From Chloroflexota bacterium (lineage in GTDB: Bacteria; Chloroflexota; Dehalococcoidia; Bin125): a stretch of 10,716 bases of DNA. The stretch lies in contig JAPOXB010000105.1 in NCBI GenBank assembly GCA_026707335.1, forward strand, positions 1 through 10,716, in the 5' to 3' direction. This document shows, one piece after another, positions 1 through 5,587 of the stretch. Position 1 is the stretch's first letter; every line of letters begins with the position of its first letter. The position numbers were made by a program, and so were the translations under genes. Under the pieces are notes generated by a model. The model saw nothing but the letters and a program-made list of their open reading frames with translations. It did not search any database and was not told the DNA's origin.

Positions 1-2
1 CT

Positions 3-224
3 CCGGCGGCGGCTGCATCGGACGACGAGCCGGCCGCCGAGACGCCCACGGCGGCGGCGCCACCCCCCGCCGCAGCGCCCGCCGCCCCGGCCGCGCCCAA
101 GAAGGCCGCGGCCGACATGAGCCCCGCCGAGTTGGAGGAGCGCAAGCAGGCCCAGTCGGACCGCGTCAAGCGCGCCCGCGAGCTGGCCGCCGCCCGCCGC
201 CGCGAGTTGCGAGGAGAGGGCTGA
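3..224 (+). CDS. C-terminal tail of the gene upstream of nuoD, probably NuoC (partial, 5' end outside window)
   Basis: An open frame enters from the left edge and ends in TGA at 222-224, giving 73 visible residues. The first ~38 are a low-complexity Ala/Pro-rich stretch with a few acidic residues. They are followed by a charged, probably helical segment rich in Glu, Arg, Lys and Ala (about residues 39-70, from MSPAELEERK to the end). No folded domain is visible. The assignment to NuoC, the 30-kDa complex I subunit, rests only on position, because nuoC normally lies directly before nuoD and NuoC proteins of high-GC bacteria can carry disordered tails. The stop codon overlaps the nuoD start by one base (TGATG), and the nuoD ribosome binding site lies inside this frame, so the two are probably coupled. 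A NuoB tail or another protein cannot be excluded. Confidence 0.55.
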   Translation, partial: PAAAASDDEPAAETPTAAAPPPAAAPAAPAAPKKAAADMSPAELEERKQAQSDRVKRARELAAARRRELRGEG

Positions 225-1375
225 TGGCCGAGCAGGTGGTGATGACCGAACCGGTGGCCGTGGAGCGCGAGTTCCAGACCGTCGACATGAACATCAACAT
301 GGGCCCGCAGCACCCCTCGACGCACGGCGTCTTCCGCATGGTCCTGACCGTCGACGGCGAGGTCGTCAAGGACGTCATCCCCTACATCGGCTACCTGCAC
401 CGCGGGGCGGAGAAGCTGAGCGAGTCGCTCGACTACCGGGGCTCGCTGGGCTTCCAGGACCGCACCGACTACCTGGCCGCGTTCTGCAACGAGTGGGTGC
501 ACGTCAACGCGACCGAGCGGCTGGCCGGCATCGAGGCGCCCGAGCGGGCGGAGTACGTGCGGTTGATCCTCTCCGAGCTCAACCGGGTGCTGTCGCACCT
601 GATGTTCGCGGGCGCCTTCGGCACCGACGTGGGCTTCTTCGGCACCGCCTTCACCTGGGCCTTCAAGGAGCGCGAGTTGATCCAGGACTACTTCGAAGCC
701 GTGACCGGCGACCGCATGATGTACAACTACTTCCGCGTCGGCGGGCTGGCCTGGGAGCCGCACGAGACCTTCGTCGAGGACGGCCACTGGCTGGTCGAAC
801 GGCTGCGGGCCGGCGTCGAGGACCTCGACGCGCTGATGACCCGCAACGAGATCATGATCGCCCGCTGCCGCGACGTGGGCCTGCTGAGCGCCGAGGACGC
901 CGTCAACCACGGCGTCACCGGGCCCATGCTGCGCGCCTCCGGCGTCGCCTTCGACCTGCGCGTCGACGAGCCCTACTCCATCTACGACCGCTTCGAGTGG
1001 GACATCCCCGTCGGCGACCGCGGCGACGTGTACGACCGCTTCCTGGTGCGCATGGAGGAGATGCGGCAGTCGCTGCGGATCGTCGAGCAGGCGCTCGACC
1101 AGATGCCGACCAGCGGGCCCGTCGTGGCCGAGGGGCTGCCGACGCGGCTGCGGCCGGCGCCGGCGGAGATCTACCAGCGCCAGGAAGGCCCGCGCGGGGA
1201 GTACGGCATCTACATGGTCTCCGACGGCAGCGACAAGCCGTGGCGCATGAAGGTGCGCTCGCCCTGCTTCCACAACCTCAGCGCGCTGAAGCAGATGACG
1301 ATCGGCTCGTACATCGCCGACGCCGTCATCATCCTGGGCTCCGTCGACATCGTTCTGGGTGAGGTGGACCGCTAG
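224..1375 (+). CDS. nuoD: NADH-quinone oxidoreductase subunit D (NuoD, 49 kDa subunit)
   Basis: NuoD is the peripheral-arm subunit of complex I that forms the quinone-reduction pocket with NuoB and NuoH. The 383-residue product has the usual length for an unfused NuoD. Diagnostic segments are MGPQHPSTHG (residues ~26-35), the 49-kDa signature IGYLHRGAEK (~55-64), a YNYFRVGG segment after the mid-protein helices, and the terminal GEVDR that ends most family members. His34 and Tyr83 (in DRTDYL) match the quinone-headgroup His and Tyr known from mitochondrial and Thermus complex I. The stretch before Tyr83 reads YRGSLGFQDRTDY rather than the common PYFDRLDY type, so this is a somewhat divergent lineage. 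The ATG at 224 is preceded by GAGGAGAGGG at 211-220. The stop abuts the nuoH ATG with no gap. Confidence 0.97.
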   Translation: MAEQVVMTEPVAVEREFQTVDMNINMGPQHPSTHGVFRMVLTVDGEVVKDVIPYIGYLHRGAEKLSESLDYRGSLGFQDRTDYLAAFCNEWVHVNATERLAGIEAPERAEYVRLILSELNRVLSHLMFAGAFGTDVGFFGTAFTWAFKERELIQDYFEAVTGDRMMYNYFRVGGLAWEPHETFVEDGHWLVERLRAGVEDLDALMTRNEIMIARCRDVGLLSAEDAVNHGVTGPMLRASGVAFDLRVDEPYSIYDRFEWDIPVGDRGDVYDRFLVRMEEMRQSLRIVEQALDQMPTSGPVVAEGLPTRLRPAPAEIYQRQEGPRGEYGIYMVSDGSDKPWRMKVRSPCFHNLSALKQMTIGSYIADAVIILGSVDIVLGEVDR

Positions 1376-2578
1376 ATGCCCGACGCCATCGTCCTGAGCG
1401 AGTTCGCGGGGATCGGCATGCCCGACTGGGTCGACGCCCTGATCCGGCTGGTCTTCATCGTCGCCCTGATGACGCTCAACACGCTGGCCCTGATCTACCT
1501 CGAGCGCAAGGTGCTGGCCCGCTTCCAGGCGCGCGTCGGCCCCACGCGCACCGGCCCGGTCGGCATCCTGCAATCGGCCGCCGACGCCCTCAAGCTGCTG
1601 ACGAAGGAGGACGTGCGCCCCCACTCCGCCGACCGCTGGGTGTTCGAGCTGGCGGTGTTCTTCGTCTTCGTGCCGGTCTTCCTGATGTTCATCCCCATCC
1701 CCTTCACGGAGACCTGGTTCATCCGCGACCTCGAACTGGGTTTCCTCTACGTCTTCGCCGTGCTGGGGCTCAACATCGTGGGCGTGATCATGGCCGGCTG
1801 GGGATCGGACAATAAGTACGCCCTGCTGGGCGGCATCCGCGCCGCCGCGCAGGCCATCTCGTACGAGCTGCCCATGCTGCTGGCGGCGGCCGGCGTGGTG
1901 ATGATCGCCGCCGGCCACCTGCTCGACGCCGGCTTGGTGGGCGGCGCGCTGAACCTCAACACCATCGTCGACCAGCAGCGCACCACGCCGTACATCCTGC
2001 TGCAGCCGCTGGGCTTCGTGATCTTCATGATCGGCGCGCTGGCGGAGATGCATCGCCCGCCCTTCGACATGCCGGTCGCCGAGTCGGAGGTCGTGGGGGG
2101 CTACTTCGTCGAGTACAGCGGCATCCGCTGGAGCATGTTCTTCCTGGCCGAGTACACCGGCCTCTTCCTGATGGTGATGCTCGGCTCCACCGTCTTCCTG
2201 GGCGGCTGGAACTTCCCCTTCGGCGCGGACGCCGGGCTGGGCTGGCAGATCGTGCTGACGCTGGCCAAGGCGAGCGCGATGATCTTCGTGCTCTTCTGGC
2301 TGCGGGCGATGTTCCCGCGCCTGCGCATCGACCAGCTCATGGCCTTCTCCTGGAAAGTGCTGCTGCCCTTCGCCCTGCTACAGGTGCTGGCCAACGGCAT
2401 CATCCTCGCCTACGGCGGTCCCGACTGGGTGGTGGGGCTCGTCTCGCTGGCGCTGCTTGTCTCACTGGTGGCCCTGATTTACGTTCTGGTGCGAGCCAAA
2501 GCGGGCGGCGACTCGATTCACTTGGAACCGGCGCGACCGCGCCTCGTAACGAGCACGGAGGTCGCTTCGGGCGACTGA
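1376..2578 (+). CDS. nuoH: NADH-quinone oxidoreductase subunit H (NuoH)
   Basis: NuoH is the membrane subunit at the foot of the peripheral arm. It forms the quinone entry channel and couples quinone reduction to the proton-pumping arm. The 400-residue protein has about eight or nine hydrophobic helices. It carries both family signatures: the first cytoplasmic loop YLERKVLARFQARVGPTRTG (residues ~41-60) and the acidic loop around AEMHRPPFDMPVAESEVVGG (~223-242), followed by YFVEYSG. GGIRAAAQAISYELPM (~152-167) is also typical. The C-terminal ~28 residues after the last helix are hydrophilic and charged, a tail of variable length in this family. The ATG directly follows the nuoD stop, with GAGGTGG at 1361-1367 as ribosome binding site. 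The gene expected next, nuoI, is absent, and nuoJ follows after about 100 bases. Confidence 0.97.
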   Translation: MPDAIVLSEFAGIGMPDWVDALIRLVFIVALMTLNTLALIYLERKVLARFQARVGPTRTGPVGILQSAADALKLLTKEDVRPHSADRWVFELAVFFVFVPVFLMFIPIPFTETWFIRDLELGFLYVFAVLGLNIVGVIMAGWGSDNKYALLGGIRAAAQAISYELPMLLAAAGVVMIAAGHLLDAGLVGGALNLNTIVDQQRTTPYILLQPLGFVIFMIGALAEMHRPPFDMPVAESEVVGGYFVEYSGIRWSMFFLAEYTGLFLMVMLGSTVFLGGWNFPFGADAGLGWQIVLTLAKASAMIFVLFWLRAMFPRLRIDQLMAFSWKVLLPFALLQVLANGIILAYGGPDWVVGLVSLALLVSLVALIYVLVRAKAGGDSIHLEPARPRLVTSTEVASGD

Positions 2579-2683
2579 CGCGCCGGGAATCGGCGCCGCG
2601 CGCGGGGCGGAAGTCCCGCCGCACCGAACAGCGCGGGGCTCCGCTGGGGCCCCATCCGGCCGGCCGGCTGGAGAGTGAGCGGA
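2579..2683 (+). other. GC-rich spacer between nuoH and nuoJ, where nuoI would normally lie
   Basis: This ~105-base gap holds no credible coding frame and no nuoI remnant. Three short inverted repeats can be read. They are GCGCCG/CGGCGC around loop GGAAT (2580-2596), GGCGG/CCGCC around AAGTC (2606-2620), and GGGGC/GCCCC (2635-2653). A CGGC-rich run follows (about 2657-2668), and then the nuoJ ribosome binding site GGAGAG at 2670-2675. Short GC stems arise easily by chance at this base composition, so any regulatory role is inference. Confidence 0.4.
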
Positions 2684-3190
2684 ATGAGCGCGACCGAGAT
2701 CATCTTCTACGCCATCGCGGCGGTGATGCTGCTGAGCGCCCTGGGCGTGACGCTGGCCGGCAACATCGTCTACGCGGCGCTGCTCTTCATCGCGACGCTG
2801 GGCGGCGTGGCGGCCGTCTATCTGCTCCTGACGGTGGAGTTCCTGGCCCTCGTGCAGCTGCTGATCTACGGCGGCGCGGTGGTCATCCTGATCCTCTTCG
2901 CGCTGATGCTGACCCGCGCCCGCGAGCGCCCGCAGGCGCTGTTCGGCAAGAGCCGCCCGTTCGGCGTGCTGGCCGCGATGGGCCTGCTGGCCGGGCTGAT
3001 CGCGGCGGCCGTCACCACCGACTGGGTCTCCCCCGCCGACCGCGACGGCATCGAACCGGTGCCCTTCGAGGCGATCGGCGACGTCATCTTCACGGTCTGG
3101 GTCGTGCCCTTCATCGTCGTGGGGATCCTGCTCTCCATCGCCCTCGACGGCGCGATCCTGCTGGCCACGCCGGAAGACGAGGAGGACTAG
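2684..3190 (+). CDS. nuoJ: NADH-quinone oxidoreductase subunit J (NuoJ)
   Basis: NuoJ is a small membrane subunit (ND6 equivalent) next to NuoH, NuoK and NuoA. Its third helix changes shape during the coupling cycle. The 168-residue product has about five hydrophobic helices and the conserved block EFLALVQLLIYGGAVVILIL, in the region of the family's pi-bulge helix. It ends in an acidic tail (PEDEED), and its length is typical. I chose the ATG at 2684 because GGAGAG at 2670-2675 lies ten bases upstream of it. An in-frame GTG at 2675 would add three residues (MSG) but overlaps the ribosome binding site and leaves almost no spacing. The stop TAG shares its G with the GTG start of nuoK, indicating translational coupling. 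Confidence 0.94.
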   Translation: MSATEIIFYAIAAVMLLSALGVTLAGNIVYAALLFIATLGGVAAVYLLLTVEFLALVQLLIYGGAVVILILFALMLTRARERPQALFGKSRPFGVLAAMGLLAGLIAAAVTTDWVSPADRDGIEPVPFEAIGDVIFTVWVVPFIVVGILLSIALDGAILLATPEDEED

Positions 3191-3504
3191 TGCCGCCCAT
3201 CGAGCACGTGCTGGTGATCAACGCGATCCTCTTCGCCATCGGCGTGATGGGGGTGCTCACGCGCCGCAACGCGATCCTGATCCTGATGTCGGTCGAGATC
3301 ATGCTCAGCGCCGTGACCCTGAACCTGGTCGCCTTCGCGGTCTACGGCAAGGTCGAGTTCGGCAACTTCACCGGCATCATCTTCGCCTTCTTCCTGATCG
3401 TCGTGGCGGCGGCCGAGGTGGCGCTGGCGCTGGGCATCGTCGTGCGCACGTTCCGCAACCGCGCCACGGCCAACGTCGACGAAGTGAACCTGCTCAAGTG
3501 GTAG
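3190..3504 (+). CDS. nuoK: NADH-quinone oxidoreductase subunit K (NuoK)
   Basis: NuoK (ND4L equivalent) is a three-helix membrane subunit that carries part of the proton path between NuoJ and NuoN. The 104-residue product matches the family length (~100). Its two key membrane glutamates are visible: Glu36 in LMSVEIMLSAV and Glu76 in VAAAEVALALGIVV (equivalent to Glu36 and Glu72 in E. coli). The start is the GTG at 3190, overlapping the nuoJ stop by one base (TAGTG). GAGGAGG at 3179-3185, inside the end of nuoJ, is the ribosome binding site. No upstream in-frame alternative fits the family N-terminus better. A 71-base GC-rich spacer separates it from nuoL. Confidence 0.96.
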   Translation: MPPIEHVLVINAILFAIGVMGVLTRRNAILILMSVEIMLSAVTLNLVAFAVYGKVEFGNFTGIIFAFFLIVVAAAEVALALGIVVRTFRNRATANVDEVNLLKW

Positions 3505-3575
3505 GCGCCGTGCCAACCCTCGCGCCGACGCCGCCCGCCGCGCCCGCGGCCCCAGCAACGAGGGGGCGGCGCTAG
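3505..3575 (+). promoter_or_regulatory. Structured spacer before nuoL with a possible ribosome-binding-site-sequestering fold
   Basis: The nuoK-nuoL gap contains two nested inverted repeats. The outer pair is GCGCCG at 3505-3510 with CGGCGC at 3567-3572. The inner pair is CCCTCG at 3517-3522 with CGAGGG at 3559-3564. The right arms overlap the probable nuoL ribosome binding site AGGGGG (3561-3566), so in RNA the fold could limit nuoL initiation unless a translating ribosome opens it. The inverted repeats are directly visible; the regulatory role is inference and may simply reflect base composition. Confidence 0.3.
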
Positions 3576-5513
3576 ATGTTCTGGATGGAGCACGTCTGGA
3601 TCCTGCCCGCGCTGCCCGTCTGCGCGTTCTTCGTGCTGTTCCTGGTGGGGCGCTTCCTGCCGCGCGGCGGCGACTGGCTATCGATCGGCGCGGTCGGGAC
3701 GGTCTTCGGGCTGTTCTTCGTCGTGCTGATCGAGCACCTCGACTCCATCGCCGACGGGCTGGGCGGGCTCGCCAACAGCGGCTTCACGTGGCTGCAGGTG
3801 GGCGAGTTCACGCTGCGCATCGGCTGGACGGTGGACTCCATCGCCGTCGTGATGATCGGCGTGATCGCGACCGTCGGGCTGATGGTCGTGCTCTACTCCA
3901 CGCAGTACATGCGCCATCACGGCAAGCCCGAGCCGCGCTACTGGTGGTACTTCGCCGTCATCAGCCTCTTCATCGGGTCGATGCTGGCGCTGGTCCTGGC
4001 CGACAACCTGCTGTTGCTCTACGTGGCCTGGGAGGGCGTGGGCGTCTGCTCGTTCCTGTTGATCGGCTTCTACCACGAGCGGCGCTCGGCCGTGGAGGCC
4101 GCCAAGAAGGCGTTCGTGACGACGCGCCTGGGCGACGTGGGGATGCTGATCGGCATCATCCTGCTCTGGCGCGCGACGGGCAGTTTCCAGATCACCGAGA
4201 TCATCCAGGCCGCCCAGGCGGGCCGCCTCGACGACCTGCCGCAGGTCATGGGCGACGGCTACCTGACAATGTCGGTGCTGTTCCTCTTCCTGGGCGCGAT
4301 GGGCAAGAGCGCGCAGTTCCCCTTCCATGTCTGGCTGCCCGACGCGATGGAGGGCCCCACACCCGTCTCGGCGCTGATCCACGCCGCCACCATGGTCGTG
4401 GCCGGCGTCTACCTGGTGGCGCGGCTGCTGCCGCTGTTCGACGTGACGCCCGGCGCGCTGGAGGTGGTGCTGGCGATCGGCCTGGCCACGGCCCTGCTGA
4501 CCGGCGTGATCGCCCTCGCCCAGACCGACATCAAGCGCGTGCTGGCCTATTCCACCGTGAGCCAGCTGGGGTTCATGTTCGTGGCGCTGGGCTGCGGCGC
4601 CGTCGGCGTCGCGATGCTGCATCTGATGACGCACGCCTTCTTCAAGGCGACGCTGTTCCTGGGCGCCGGCTCGATCATCCACATGAGCGACGAGCAGGAC
4701 GCCCGCCGGCTGGGCGGCCTCTGGTGGCGCATGCCGGTCACCGCCGTCACATTCATCCTCTCCGCGCTGGCGCTGGCGGGCATCGCGCCGCTGTCGGGCT
4801 TCTTCTCGAAGGACGAGATCTTCGTCGTCGTCGAGGCGACGCAGAACGAGGCGATCCTGGTGCTGCTGGGCGTCGCCGCCTTCCTCTCCGCCGTCTACAT
4901 GGCGCGGCTGGTGTTCATCACCTTCTTCGGCGCGCCCAAGGACCTCGAAGTCATCCGGCGCACACGCGAGGCGCCGGCGCTGATGCTGATCCCGCTGGTC
5001 TTCCTGACGGTGCTGACCGCCTTCGCCGGCTGGTTCGCCATGGACCAAGTGGGCGACTGGTTCGGCTTCCCGGGCGGCATCAATCAGTGGATCTACTTCC
5101 CCGAGCCGGAGGCGTTCCACTTCAACAGCGCGCTCGCCGTCGGCACCGGACTGGTCTCGCTGCTGGGCATCTCCACCGCCTGGTGGCTGTTCTACGGGCG
5201 CAACGCCCGGCGCGCGCAGGCGCTGCGCGAGCGGCAGCCCCGCCTCGCGGCGATGGTGGAGAACAAGTTCTACTTCGACGAGAGCTACCAGTGGGCGATC
5301 GACCACGCCGTGCTGCCCTTCGGGCGCATCGTGGCCCGGTTCGACCGGCTGGTCGTCAACGACACGGGCATCAACGGCCCCGCCAACTTGACGCGCTGGA
5401 GCGGCGAATGGGTGCGCCGGCACGTGACCGGCCGCCTGCCGGACTACGCGCTGCTGATGGTGATCGGCGTCGCAGTCTTGGGAGCGTTGGGCTTCCTGCT
5501 GCGCAGCAACTAG
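3576..5513 (+). CDS. nuoL: NADH-quinone oxidoreductase subunit L (NuoL)
   Basis: NuoL (ND5 equivalent) is the distal antiporter-like, proton-pumping subunit of complex I. It also supplies the long lateral helix along the membrane arm. The 645-residue length is normal. Conserved charged residues of the proton path are present: Glu153 in AWEGVGVCSFLLIGF, Lys244 in MGKSAQFPFHVWLPDAM (TM7), His269 in ALIHAATM (TM8), Lys320 in DIKRVLAYSTVSQLG, His349/His353/Lys357 in HLMTHAFFKATLFL, and Lys412 in GFFSKDEI (TM12). The last ~150 residues hold the amphipathic lateral helix region and a final hydrophobic anchor. The ATG at 3576 has AGGGGG at 3561-3566; a second in-frame ATG three codons in is less well spaced. 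It is followed by a spacer with two strong hairpins before nuoM. Confidence 0.97.
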   Translation: MFWMEHVWILPALPVCAFFVLFLVGRFLPRGGDWLSIGAVGTVFGLFFVVLIEHLDSIADGLGGLANSGFTWLQVGEFTLRIGWTVDSIAVVMIGVIATVGLMVVLYSTQYMRHHGKPEPRYWWYFAVISLFIGSMLALVLADNLLLLYVAWEGVGVCSFLLIGFYHERRSAVEAAKKAFVTTRLGDVGMLIGIILLWRATGSFQITEIIQAAQAGRLDDLPQVMGDGYLTMSVLFLFLGAMGKSAQFPFHVWLPDAMEGPTPVSALIHAATMVVAGVYLVARLLPLFDVTPGALEVVLAIGLATALLTGVIALAQTDIKRVLAYSTVSQLGFMFVALGCGAVGVAMLHLMTHAFFKATLFLGAGSIIHMSDEQDARRLGGLWWRMPVTAVTFILSALALAGIAPLSGFFSKDEIFVVVEATQNEAILVLLGVAAFLSAVYMARLVFITFFGAPKDLEVIRRTREAPALMLIPLVFLTVLTAFAGWFAMDQVGDWFGFPGGINQWIYFPEPEAFHFNSALAVGTGLVSLLGISTAWWLFYGRNARRAQALRERQPRLAAMVENKFYFDESYQWAIDHAVLPFGRIVARFDRLVVNDTGINGPANLTRWSGEWVRRHVTGRLPDYALLMVIGVAVLGALGFLLRSN

Positions 5514-5517
5514 GCGC

Positions 5518-5543
5518 CCCGCCCGGCGACGGCGCCGGGCGGG
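5518..5543 (+). promoter_or_regulatory. Perfect 11-bp hairpin after the nuoL stop
   Basis: An exact inverted repeat CCCGCCCGGCG / CGCCGGGCGGG flanks the tetraloop ACGG, five bases after the nuoL stop codon. All stem pairs are G-C, so the RNA hairpin should be very stable. No T-run follows, so it does not look like an ordinary intrinsic terminator. In a polycistronic message it could protect a processed 3' end, cause partial termination, or set the relative output of nuoL and nuoM. The structure is seen; the function is inferred. Confidence 0.55.
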
Positions 5544-5552
5544 CAGGGACCA

Positions 5553-5571
5553 CCGGCGCCGCGGGCGCCGG
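5553..5571 (+). promoter_or_regulatory. Second perfect hairpin, touching the nuoM ribosome binding site
   Basis: The sequence CCGGCGCC-GCG-GGCGCCGG is an exact 8-bp inverted repeat with a three-base loop, nine bases after the first hairpin. Its right arm runs into GGAGG (5570-5574), one of two candidate Shine-Dalgarno stretches for nuoM. The other, GAGGAA at 5577-5582, is left free. The stem could therefore tune nuoM initiation. An intercistronic RNA stability element is an alternative. Confidence 0.5.
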
Positions 5572-5587
5572 AGGATGAGGAACACCG

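Noticed and set aside
1..1375. NuoC-NuoD fusion, as in some bacteria
   Set aside because: The upstream frame ends in TGA at 222-224, and nuoD has its own ATG and ribosome binding site.
2675..2677. GTG as the nuoJ start
   Set aside because: It overlaps the GGAGAG ribosome binding site. The ATG at 2684 has proper spacing and matches the usual NuoJ N-terminus length.
5518..5571. Intrinsic terminator ending the operon after nuoL
   Set aside because: There is no T-run after either hairpin, and nuoM and nuoN follow directly on the same strand.
3788..5578. 596-codon open frame in an alternative plus frame within nuoL
   Set aside because: The translation is an Arg/Gly/Ala-rich frame-shadow of nuoL with no family motifs; NuoL itself is intact and conserved.
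3678..5585. 635-codon open frame on the minus strand opposite nuoL
   Set aside because: Its product is rich in His, Arg, Gln, Asp and Glu with no recognisable fold. It mirrors nuoL, whose GC-rich codon use suppresses stops on the opposite strand.
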